Origin: an uncultured Phycisphaerae bacterium
Lineage (GTDB): Bacteria > Planctomycetota > Phycisphaerae > Sedimentisphaerales > Anaerohalosphaeraceae
Length of the DNA: 64,000 nt
Reading direction: 5' to 3'
Assembly (NCBI GenBank): GCA_937949545.1
Contig: CALEDR010000001.1
Location: 1-64,000, forward strand
The notes under the pieces were generated by a model. It was given only the letters and a program-made list of their open reading frames with translations, had not been told where the DNA came from and searched no databases. Below are positions 9,222-17,387 of this stretch, one piece after another; within the stretch, counting starts at the first letter, position 1; the number at the start of each line of letters is the position of its first letter. The translations under genes and the position numbers were made by a program.

Positions 9222-10637
9222 TTACGAGGCGGGAACAGCCGGCAAAGTCACGATAAATTCAGCTCCTTTTCCGTCTTCTGAGATGACTCGGATTGTTCCG
9301 TCCAGTTTATCGAGAATGCGCCGAACAATGGCCAGACCTAAACCGATTCCTTTGACTGGGCCGTCCGGATTGAGCCGGTGGAAGATTTCGAAGATTTTTT
9401 CATGATGTTCCGGTGCAATGCCGATGCCGTTGTCGATGATTCGATATTCGCAGACCCCGTTTCTTTCCTGTCCGGTAATACGGATTTTGCCGGGGCTGGA
9501 AGGATCCAGGAACTTGATGGCATTGTCCAGCAGATTGGTAAAGACCTGATTGACCTGATAAAGGTCGCTGTGGCAGGGCGGAAGGTTGTCAACGGTGATT
9601 TCACAGCCGGCTTTTTGGATTTGGAATCGCAACCCCTCAATAATGGATTTTATCAGTCCGTTCATATGGACCGTCTGGATGGTCAATTCTATCGAACCGA
9701 TGCGGGACAATTTGAGCAGACCGTCAATCAGGATCTGCATTTTTTCCGCTCCGGAATCAATGAAATACAGGGATTGTTCTACATCCTTCAGGAGCGGTTC
9801 CATCCGCTCGTATTGTCCGCTTTCTTTCAGGACATTTTTTACCTGTTCACAGGTGGTTTTCAGCTCTCCGGTAAAGCCGCGGATATTGACGAGAGGGGAT
9901 TGAAGATCATGGGAAGAGATATAGACCAGACTCTGGAGTTCCCGGTTTTTTGACTCCAGTTTTTGGAGCATTTTTTCGCGTTCCTGTTCGGCCTGAACCT
10001 GGTCGGTGATGTCCCGGCCGATACCGACGATGGCCGACGGTTTGCCTTTTTCGTTGAGCAAAGAACGGTAGGACCATGATAACACGCGCAGCCCATATTT
10101 CGTTTGAGCCGAATGTCGAAATCGGCAGGTGTAAGGGGGCAGGTAGAGAATATCCATTTCCTGACGGATTCGTGCTCGGTCTTCCGGCAGTACCTCCTCC
10201 AGGAAAGGACGACCGAGGAGGTCTTTTTCATATTTGCCGAACAGTCGGCAGTAAGAAGGACTGACAAACAGAAAATTGCCTTTGGCGTCCAGTTTGGTAA
10301 TCAGGTCGCTCTGGTTGTCCACGAGGAGTCGATACTTGGCTTCGCTGGTGACGATTTGTTCTCGCTGGCGGTGCTGAATCATCGTGTAAACCAGTACCGC
10401 AAACAGAATCGGCTGCAGGATGTCAGACAAATCGCCGTAGCGGTCTAAATACGGGGCCGCGCCGGACCATTCGAGGAGATTGCTGATATGTCCGAGCAAG
10501 CCGAGAAAGAGAAAAAAGACCGCCGGCAAAAACAAATCAGTTGGAATCAATTTCTGGAGTTTCCAGACCAGGAGAATCCCCAAAGATAAAAGAATAAAGA
10601 AGACGGAAATGGTGTTGAGTCCGACAATAGGATTCAT
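9222..10637 (-). CDS. Membrane PAS-domain sensor histidine kinase
   Basis: This protein has 471 aa. I use the ATG at 10635-10637, not upstream codons, because AGGAGA lies seven bases ahead and the ATG overlaps the stop of the preceding gene (ATGA). There are three membrane segments (about 8-28, 34-52, 72-88), a PAS domain (about 97-220), a short coiled coil, a HisKA dimerisation domain with His243 in SSHDLQSP, and a HATPase with N box (NLLDNAIKF), DNGIGI and GIGLGLAIV. It is a complete kinase without a receiver. No cognate regulator is adjacent; the ligand is unknown. Confidence 0.93.
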   Translation of the reverse strand: MNPIVGLNTISVFFILLSLGILLVWKLQKLIPTDLFLPAVFFLFLGLLGHISNLLEWSGAAPYLDRYGDLSDILQPILFAVLVYTMIQHRQREQIVTSEAKYRLLVDNQSDLITKLDAKGNFLFVSPSYCRLFGKYEKDLLGRPFLEEVLPEDRARIRQEMDILYLPPYTCRFRHSAQTKYGLRVLSWSYRSLLNEKGKPSAIVGIGRDITDQVQAEQEREKMLQKLESKNRELQSLVYISSHDLQSPLVNIRGFTGELKTTCEQVKNVLKESGQYERMEPLLKDVEQSLYFIDSGAEKMQILIDGLLKLSRIGSIELTIQTVHMNGLIKSIIEGLRFQIQKAGCEITVDNLPPCHSDLYQVNQVFTNLLDNAIKFLDPSSPGKIRITGQERNGVCEYRIIDNGIGIAPEHHEKIFEIFHRLNPDGPVKGIGLGLAIVRRILDKLDGTIRVISEDGKGAEFIVTLPAVPAS

Positions 10638-10909
10638 CCGCCGGTCTCCTTCTTTGCACCCAGCCGAAGGCACCACCAGAAAAAGACCGTACAAGATGCA
10701 ATTGCGGAGATATGCTCAAGAGAATTCAGTGCTGTTTCCCAGAAAAAACCTTCCAGGACCGTGCAAACCTTTGAAAAGAAATAAAAACCAAAACTAATCA
10801 GCAAGAGATGGTAGAAGGGAAGAGTAATGATAATTTTTCGGGTGGCCCACAGAAAAAAACTGACACCAAATGTAATCAGGAGTGCGATCAGTTCGCTTTC
10901 CTCAAACAT
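10634..10909 (-). CDS. Small three-helix membrane protein, unknown function
   Basis: This is a 91 aa protein with three hydrophobic segments (about 6-22, 27-46, 60-82) and a short charged tail (GAKKETGG). It starts MFEESELIALLITFG and its stop overlaps the start of the histidine kinase by four bases, so the two are translationally coupled. I do not recognise the family. A role as membrane partner or sensory subunit of the kinase is an inference from coupling only. Confidence 0.75.
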   Translation of the reverse strand: MFEESELIALLITFGVSFFLWATRKIIITLPFYHLLLISFGFYFFSKVCTVLEGFFWETALNSLEHISAIASCTVFFWWCLRLGAKKETGG

Positions 10910-11068
10910 ATTGACCTTTCCAGAAACTCGTTCTCGAAAAGTTTAGGCCCTTTGTACTCTGAAAAAGCCAGGGAGGTATCTTTAATTTCCTTTATTTTGT
11001 ATAGGAGCATATCGGAATGCAAGAATTTTTTCTTTAATTTTTCAAGACCGACTTTATAGTAAAAAAGT

Positions 11069-13828
11069 ATGTCCATATCGTCGCACAGATTGTTTATCGT
11101 GGATGGTCATGCTCATATCTATGCGGCCTACTATGCCCCGATGCGGCCGCTGACCAGTCCATCCGGTGAACCAACCAAAGCGGTCTTTGTATTTACAACG
11201 GCTCTCTTATCTTTGATAGAACGGGAAAAGCCGGATTATCTTGTGGTGGCGATGGATTCCAAAACCCCCAGTTTTCGGGTGAAACTTTATCCGGAATATA
11301 AAGCCCATCGTCCCCCGATGCCCGAAGATATGCCTTCCCAGATTCAGCGGATTGAGCAGATTCTGGAAGCGATGAGAATTCCGGTTGTTCGCGTGGAGGG
11401 ATATGAGGCCGACGATGTCATCGGCACACTGGCTTCGAAGGCCGCTGCGGCCGGAGTTGCGGCGTATATCTGCTCCAAAGATAAGGATATGCTTCAGCTG
11501 TTGGATGAGCGTATCTGTACATATGATATCAAGACCGGTCAGCGTTATGACCTCAAGCTGATGCTCGAGGAGCTGGGCCTGACACCCCAGCAGTTTATTG
11601 ATGTGCTGGCACTGCAGGGAGATACAGCGGACAATATCCCCGGCGTGCCGGATGTCGGTCCCAAAACCGCTCTTCAGTGGATTCAGCAGTACGGCTCTCT
11701 GGAAAGTCTGTATGCACACGCCGATGAAATCGGGGGCAAACGGGGAGAGAATCTGCGGAAATTTAAGGAGCAGGTTTTCTTGAGCCGTCAATTGGTCGTC
11801 ATACATCGGCAGGTTCCGATTGAGTTTGACAAACAGGCGTTTGCCCGCAAAGAAGGTGACCGGGAAAAATTGGCTCAGATCTTTGCGGAACTGGGGTTTA
11901 CGCGGCTGCTGACTCAAATGGATTTAAAGCCGGTTCCTGTGCAGACCAAACCGAAGATTGCAGACTCGCTGTTCTCGGAGGACAATGGGGAACAGTCGTC
12001 CTTAAAGCAGCAGGGGCGGGACTATGTTCTTGTGGATACAGTAGAGGAATTCGAGCGGTTTGTACAACTTTTGATGGAGCAGGAGCGATTTTCATTTGAT
12101 ACAGAGACGACGTCTCTGGATGCGATGCGGGCTCAGTTGGTTGGGCTGAGTTTCTCCTGGCGGGCCGGACAGGGGTGGTATCTGCCGGTTCGGGCTCCGG
12201 CAGGGCAAAGGTATCTGCCGCTGGAGGAGGTTCGCCGTCGGCTGGGGCCGATTCTGGCGGACAAGAGCCGGTATAAAATCGGCCAGAATATGAAATACGA
12301 TATGATTGTGCTGGAAAACAGCGGGATGCCGGTTGGACTGCAGGATGGACGCTGCTTTGATACGATGGTGGCTTCGTATGTTCTGGCGGCGGACCGTTCC
12401 AGCCATTCTCTGGATACAATGGCGCGGGACTATCTGGGGCTGGAGACGACCCCGATTTCCGCGCTGATCGGCAAGGGCAAGAAGCAGATTTCCTTTGAGC
12501 AGGTGGATACGCAGGCGGCCTGTGCCTATTCGGCGGAGGATGCGGATGTGACCTGGCAGCTGTATGAGTATTTGTCCGCCCGTCTGAAGGCCCAGCCCCC
12601 CCTGCAGAAGCTCTTTGAAACAATCGAGATGCCGCTGGTAGAAGTACTGATGCGGATGGAGATGAACGGAGTCTGTCTGGATACGGAGAAACTGAGCCGT
12701 CTGTCGGAGTCGATGGCTCAAATGCAGCGGGAGCTGACGGAGCGAATTTATGAGCTGGCCGGCGGACCTTTTAATGTTGATTCCACCAAACAGCTGGGTG
12801 AGGTACTTTTTGACCGTCTGGGGCTTGCGAGCATTAAGTCCGGCAAAACCCTGCGAAGCACCGATGCCGATGTTCTCGAGCAGCTGGCCGACGAGCACGA
12901 AATGATTCCGCTGATTCTTCAGTACCGCCAGGTGGAGAAACTCCGCAACACCTACACGGAAAAACTGGGCCAGCTGGTCAATCCGAAGACCGGGCGGGTG
13001 CATGCTTCGTTCAATCAGACAGTCACGGCCACCGGACGGCTCAGCTCGTCGGACCCGAACCTGCAGAATATTCCCGTGCGGACGGAACTGGGCAGGCAGA
13101 TTCGGGCGGCGTTTGTTCCGGAAAGGAAGACAGAGTGCATTCTCAGTGCGGATTATTCGCAGATTGAACTGCGGCTTTTGGCTCATTTTTCACAGGATGC
13201 TGCCCTGCGGAAGGCCTTTGCTCAGGATTTGGATATTCATCGATTTGTGGCCTCTGAAATTTACGGGGTGCCGATGGAGCAGGTGACCGGCGAGATGCGC
13301 ACGAAGGCCAAGGCGGTCAATTTCGGGATTATTTACGGACAGGGGCCGTTCGGACTGGCCCGCACGACGGGAATCCCGCAGGCGGATGCCAGACGGTTTA
13401 TTGAAGAATATTTTCGCCGGTACGGGTCTATTCGTTCGTTTATGGATCGGGTGATTGAGCAGGCCAAGCGGAACGGGTATGCAGAGACGATTCTGCATCG
13501 CCGCCGTAAGATTACAGGGCTGGACAGCCGCAACCCGAACGTTCGTTCGCAGGCCCAGCGGCTGGCGGTCAATACGGTGATTCAGGGCTCGGCGGCGGAT
13601 TTGATTAAGGCGGCGATGATTCGGATTCATCGACGGATTGAGCGGGACAAACTGCCGATTAAAATGATTCTGCAGATTCATGATGAACTGGTTTTCGAAC
13701 TGCCGAAAAGCCGTTCTCAGGAGGATGCCCGCTGGATTGCAGAAGAAATGACCACCGCGGTGCCCCTGGAGGTGCCGCTGAAGGTGGATGTTTCTATCGG
13801 GGACAGCTGGCTGAGGGACGATAAATGA
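11069..13828 (+). CDS. polA: DNA polymerase I
   Basis: This 919 aa protein repairs and fills gaps and removes RNA primers. The N-terminal 5'-3' exonuclease (1-290) keeps DGHA, AMDSK and DKDMLQL plus the helix-hairpin-helix GVPDVGPKTA. The 3'-5' exonuclease domain (about 330-510) is intact: DTE (about 345), NMKYD and YSAED. The polymerase domain has motif A SADYSQIELR (about 694), motif B with KAVNFGIIYG (about 746) and motif C HDE (about 870). The start lacks a convincing ribosome-binding site, but the protein begins where family alignments begin (LFIVDGHA). Confidence 0.97.
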   Translation: MSISSHRLFIVDGHAHIYAAYYAPMRPLTSPSGEPTKAVFVFTTALLSLIEREKPDYLVVAMDSKTPSFRVKLYPEYKAHRPPMPEDMPSQIQRIEQILEAMRIPVVRVEGYEADDVIGTLASKAAAAGVAAYICSKDKDMLQLLDERICTYDIKTGQRYDLKLMLEELGLTPQQFIDVLALQGDTADNIPGVPDVGPKTALQWIQQYGSLESLYAHADEIGGKRGENLRKFKEQVFLSRQLVVIHRQVPIEFDKQAFARKEGDREKLAQIFAELGFTRLLTQMDLKPVPVQTKPKIADSLFSEDNGEQSSLKQQGRDYVLVDTVEEFERFVQLLMEQERFSFDTETTSLDAMRAQLVGLSFSWRAGQGWYLPVRAPAGQRYLPLEEVRRRLGPILADKSRYKIGQNMKYDMIVLENSGMPVGLQDGRCFDTMVASYVLAADRSSHSLDTMARDYLGLETTPISALIGKGKKQISFEQVDTQAACAYSAEDADVTWQLYEYLSARLKAQPPLQKLFETIEMPLVEVLMRMEMNGVCLDTEKLSRLSESMAQMQRELTERIYELAGGPFNVDSTKQLGEVLFDRLGLASIKSGKTLRSTDADVLEQLADEHEMIPLILQYRQVEKLRNTYTEKLGQLVNPKTGRVHASFNQTVTATGRLSSSDPNLQNIPVRTELGRQIRAAFVPERKTECILSADYSQIELRLLAHFSQDAALRKAFAQDLDIHRFVASEIYGVPMEQVTGEMRTKAKAVNFGIIYGQGPFGLARTTGIPQADARRFIEEYFRRYGSIRSFMDRVIEQAKRNGYAETILHRRRKITGLDSRNPNVRSQAQRLAVNTVIQGSAADLIKAAMIRIHRRIERDKLPIKMILQIHDELVFELPKSRSQEDARWIAEEMTTAVPLEVPLKVDVSIGDSWLRDDK

Positions 13829-13902
13829 GAAAAAACCGAAAAAAAAGAGATTCTTAAGACATTAACATATAGCAGGAAGAACAAGCTATCTGAGGAGAAC
13901 AA

Positions 13903-14940
13903 ATGACACACGAACAATGGCAGCTGCTTGCGGATGTGCTTGCCGGCAAAGAAAAGACACCGCTTGCAACCGGTTTTATCATTGACAGCCCCTGGCTGCC
14001 CGGCTGGTTCGGCGTTTCAACGCTGGATTATTTTACCAGTGATGCGGTTTGGCTGGAGGCCAACCGTCAGGCGATCGAGATGTTTCCGGAGACCATGTTT
14101 CTGCCGGGTTTCTGGGCGGAATACGGGATGTGCACAGAGCCCAGCGCCTTCGGTGCAAAATGTACCTTCCACCGCAGTGAGCTGCCGTTTGCGGACAAAA
14201 TTATTCATCAGACAAAGGATATTGACCGTCTGAAAATGCCCAAACCGGAAAAAGACGGTCTGAACCCGTTTGTGCTCAATCGGCTGGCCCTGAACCGCAA
14301 AGAGATTGAAAAGCTCGGGCATCAGATTCGGTTTGCGATTTCACGCGGGCCGCTGAACATCGCTTCGTTTCTGATGGGGACGACGGAGTTTTTAACAGCC
14401 CTGGCTCTGGAGCCGGAGCCGGTTCATCGTCTGCTGCGAATCATCACGGATTACATCATCCGGTGGCTGGGGGTGCAGAAAAAATATTTTGATACCATCG
14501 ACGGTGTGCTGATTCTGGACGACATCGTGGGATTTCTGGGCAAGGCGGATTTCGAGACGTTTGCGCAGCCGTATTTGAAAGACATTTTCGGCTGCCTGAA
14601 TGTCTCAGTTCGGTTTTTCCATAACGATGCCGACGGGCGGGTATGTGCCCCGTATCTGGCGGGGCTGGGGGTGAATCTGTTTAACTTCAGTTTTCAGCAT
14701 TCGCTGGATGAAATGAAGGACTGGACCGGCGGACAGGTGACCCTGCTGGGCAATATCCCGCCGCGGGATGTGCTGGCACAGGGAAGCCCGGAGCAGGTTC
14801 GCCGATGTGTGCATGAAACAATCCAAACTCTGTCGGACCGCCGGCGGGTGATTCTTTCCTGCGGCGGGGGGGTGCCCGATGGTGTTTCGACGGAAAATCT
14901 GCGTGCGTTTCTGGATGCCTGTAAGGAAGCAGCCCTATGA
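13903..14940 (+). CDS. Uroporphyrinogen decarboxylase (URO-D) family protein
   Basis: This 345 aa protein has the URO-D/MtaA TIM-barrel fold. It is not the haem enzyme: the arginine-rich substrate motif of HemE is missing and the context is carbohydrate-related. The family includes corrinoid-dependent methyltransferases, whose zinc site is HxC...C. Here FFHNDAD has His but Asp where Cys is usual, and the distal Cys (LSCGGGVPDG) is kept. It is preceded by GAGGAGAAC. It heads a four-gene operon and overlaps the next start by four bases (ATGA). The substrate is unknown; a demethylation role on a methylated sugar or aromatic is speculative. Confidence 0.88.
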   Translation: MTHEQWQLLADVLAGKEKTPLATGFIIDSPWLPGWFGVSTLDYFTSDAVWLEANRQAIEMFPETMFLPGFWAEYGMCTEPSAFGAKCTFHRSELPFADKIIHQTKDIDRLKMPKPEKDGLNPFVLNRLALNRKEIEKLGHQIRFAISRGPLNIASFLMGTTEFLTALALEPEPVHRLLRIITDYIIRWLGVQKKYFDTIDGVLILDDIVGFLGKADFETFAQPYLKDIFGCLNVSVRFFHNDADGRVCAPYLAGLGVNLFNFSFQHSLDEMKDWTGGQVTLLGNIPPRDVLAQGSPEQVRRCVHETIQTLSDRRRVILSCGGGVPDGVSTENLRAFLDACKEAAL

Positions 14941-15965
14941 AAACTCCAAGCAAACTATGGGCAGCGGTTTGTCTGATTTGTCTGGTAAGTGCCTGCCGTA
15001 ATGCCCAAAAAGAACAGGAAACGGCTATGGAATCACCGGTAAAAGTGGTCCAGGATGAGGAGGCAGTTACCCTTTGGTACCAGAATAAGCCGGTTGTACG
15101 CTATTATACGGCGATTTGTCCTGTTCCAGAGGGAGTAAATCCGATTTATCGCCGAAGCGGCTTCGTTCATCCGCTCTGGTCACCGTCTGGCAAGGTGCTG
15201 ACCCGCATTCAGCCGCCGGACCATTATCATCATTACGGAATCTGGAATCCATGGACAATGACGCATATCGAAGGGAGGGAAGTGGATTTCTGGAATCTGG
15301 CCAAGGGACAGGGGACGGTTCGGTTTGCCGGTCTGGAGTCTGTGCTCTGTGATTCGTCCGGCGGGCGTTTCCAGGTTCGTCAGGAACATGTAGATTTTAC
15401 GGCGGTTCCGCAGGGTCGGGTGGCGATTGAGGAAATCTGGGGAATCGGCGCCTTTGCCGCGCAGGCGGAAGGACGCACCGTCTGGGTTGTGGATTTCGAC
15501 AGCCACTTCTGGAATGTGCTGAACAGCCCGATTGTGCTGGACGCCTACCGCTACGGCGGGGGACTGGGCTTTCGCGCGACGTCGGAATGGACCAAAGACA
15601 ACTGTACAGTGCTGACCTCGGAGGGGCGGACGCGAAAGGATGCCGACGGACAGCGGGCCCGCTGGTGTGATGTCAACGGCTCGTTTGCCGACGGGACGCG
15701 GGCGGGGATTGTTTTTCTGAGCCATCCGGAAAATCGGGAGCATCCGGAGCCGATGCGGGTCTGGCCGACGGATGCCAACGGCGGACGGGGGGACTTGTTT
15801 GTGGAGTTCTGCCCGATTCGCCTGAACAGCTGGACATTGGAGCCCGGACGGAAATATCGTCTGCGCTATCGGCTGATTGTGTATGACGGCGTGCTCCAGC
15901 CGGAAACAGCGGAGCGGTTTTGGCAGGAGTACGCCCATTCGGCTGGGGTTCGAATCGGTCAATGA
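14937..15965 (+). CDS. DUF6807 (PmoA-like) family lipoprotein
   Basis: This 342 aa protein has a lipoprotein signal (LICLVSAC, lipid-modified Cys about 20), so it is anchored in an outer compartment. The body matches the family annotated as methane-oxygenase PmoA-like or DUF6807, common beside Gfo/Idh and DUF1080 genes in Planctomycetota and Bacteroidota. Visible features are the His-rich PPDHYHHYGIWNPW segment, a conserved VDFDSHFWNV stretch and GGLGFRAT. The PmoA label is historical and methane oxidation is not implied. It is translationally coupled to the URO-D gene and followed 28 bp later by a Gfo/Idh gene. Confidence 0.82.
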   Translation: MKTPSKLWAAVCLICLVSACRNAQKEQETAMESPVKVVQDEEAVTLWYQNKPVVRYYTAICPVPEGVNPIYRRSGFVHPLWSPSGKVLTRIQPPDHYHHYGIWNPWTMTHIEGREVDFWNLAKGQGTVRFAGLESVLCDSSGGRFQVRQEHVDFTAVPQGRVAIEEIWGIGAFAAQAEGRTVWVVDFDSHFWNVLNSPIVLDAYRYGGGLGFRATSEWTKDNCTVLTSEGRTRKDADGQRARWCDVNGSFADGTRAGIVFLSHPENREHPEPMRVWPTDANGGRGDLFVEFCPIRLNSWTLEPGRKYRLRYRLIVYDGVLQPETAERFWQEYAHSAGVRIGQ

Positions 15966-15993
15966 GTCAAGAATAAGGAAAGGAGACAATCGT

Positions 15994-17373
15994 ATGAGAC
16001 GAAGGGATTTTCTGAAAGGTGCGGCGGCTGCGGTCGGTGCGGCGGGGTTTCCGATGTTCCTCCCCTCGGCGGTTTTCGGGCGGACCAAACCGAATGACCG
16101 GATTCAAATCGGACAGATTGGATTCGGCCGAATCGCCCGCGGACACGACCTCCCGGAGACAATCAAACACGATTTCTGCCGGATTGTGGCGGTGGCGGAT
16201 GTGGACAGCAAACGGCTGGCCGACGGCAAACGCTGGATTGAAAATTATTATGCCAGAAAAACCGGGCAGGAAACGTATCTGGAGGTCAAGACGTACGGCG
16301 ATTATAAGCAGCTGCTGGCCGATCCGAGCATTGATGCGGTCATCATCTCCACGCCGGACCACTGGCATGCCCAGCAGGCTATGGAGGCGGCCCTGGCGGG
16401 CAAGGACATTTATCTCCAGAAGCCGCTTTCGATGACGATCGCCGAAGGCCGTCAGGTGAGCGATGTCATCCACCGGACGGGCCGAATCCTTCAGGTCGGC
16501 AGTCAGCAGCGTTCGCAGCTGCCCTGGCCGCATTTCAAGCGAGCCTGCGAGCTGGTCCGAAACGGCTTCATCGGAGACGTTCAGCGGATTCTAATCGGTC
16601 TGCCAACCGACCCGGCCGGACAGGAAGAGCCGGAAATGCCGATACCGCCCAATCTGAATTATGATATGTGGCTGGGCTGTACGCCGTATGTCTATTATAC
16701 AGAAAAGCGGGTTCACCCGCAGAACAGTTATGATCGTCCCGGCTGGCTTCGCTGCGATGCGTACTGCTGCGGGATGATTACCGGCTGGGGGTCGCATCAT
16801 GTCGATACGGCTCACTGGGGAATGGGCACCGAATATACCGGTCCCATCGAGGTGGAAGGAAAAGCGGAGTATCCCAAATCCGGCCTGTGGGATGTCCATG
16901 GGGAATTTGATGTGCATGCCAAATATGCCAACGGCGTCTCGATGCATATCAGCAGCCGGCATCCGAACGGGATTCGCTTTGAGGGGACGGAAGGGTGGAT
17001 TTTTGTAACGCGCGGTCCGGAGCGGATGACGTCCAGCGACCCGATTGCTCCGGGCGACGGTCCGGCTCCTCTGCAGGCATCCGATCCGAAGATTCTTCAG
17101 GCGGCAATTCCGGCCGACGGGGTTCACCTGTACGAAAGCCCGGAGCAGCATCTGGACTGGCTGCAGTGCATCCGAAGCCGCCGACAGCCGGTGGCGCCGG
17201 CGGAAGTGGGACACCGTTCCGGCAGTGCATGCCTGGTTGCTTATATTGCAATGAAGCTCGGACGTAAGCTCACCTGGAACCCGGTTCGAGAAGTTTTCAT
17301 CGGTGACGAACAGGCCAACGCGATGTGTTCGCGGCCTCAGCGAAAGCCCTATGGGACAAATTATGTTCTTTAA
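15994..17373 (+). CDS. Tat-exported Gfo/Idh/MocA oxidoreductase
   Basis: This 459 aa protein starts at 15994, preceded by AAGGAGA, and gives a clean twin-arginine signal (RRRDFLKGAAAAVGAAG). The Rossmann fold is seen in IGQIGFGRIARG. The family EKP motif appears as QKP (YLQKPLSMT). The C-terminal domain holds the GWGSHHVDTAHWGMG segment. Family knowledge: NAD(P)-dependent sugar oxidation or reduction. Tat export implies folding in the cytoplasm with the cofactor already bound, as in glucose-fructose oxidoreductase. The substrate is unknown. Confidence 0.93.
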   Translation: MRRRDFLKGAAAAVGAAGFPMFLPSAVFGRTKPNDRIQIGQIGFGRIARGHDLPETIKHDFCRIVAVADVDSKRLADGKRWIENYYARKTGQETYLEVKTYGDYKQLLADPSIDAVIISTPDHWHAQQAMEAALAGKDIYLQKPLSMTIAEGRQVSDVIHRTGRILQVGSQQRSQLPWPHFKRACELVRNGFIGDVQRILIGLPTDPAGQEEPEMPIPPNLNYDMWLGCTPYVYYTEKRVHPQNSYDRPGWLRCDAYCCGMITGWGSHHVDTAHWGMGTEYTGPIEVEGKAEYPKSGLWDVHGEFDVHAKYANGVSMHISSRHPNGIRFEGTEGWIFVTRGPERMTSSDPIAPGDGPAPLQASDPKILQAAIPADGVHLYESPEQHLDWLQCIRSRRQPVAPAEVGHRSGSACLVAYIAMKLGRKLTWNPVREVFIGDEQANAMCSRPQRKPYGTNYVL

Positions 17374-17387
17374 CGGAGGAGGGAGCG

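Noticed and set aside
13903-14940. HemE (haem biosynthesis uroporphyrinogen decarboxylase)
   Set aside because: The fold is shared, but the N-terminal arginine substrate motif of HemE is absent and the operon is carbohydrate-related.
14937-15965. Methane monooxygenase subunit PmoA
   Set aside because: The family is only called PmoA-like in databases. This is a soluble lipoprotein without the membrane helices of particulate methane monooxygenase.
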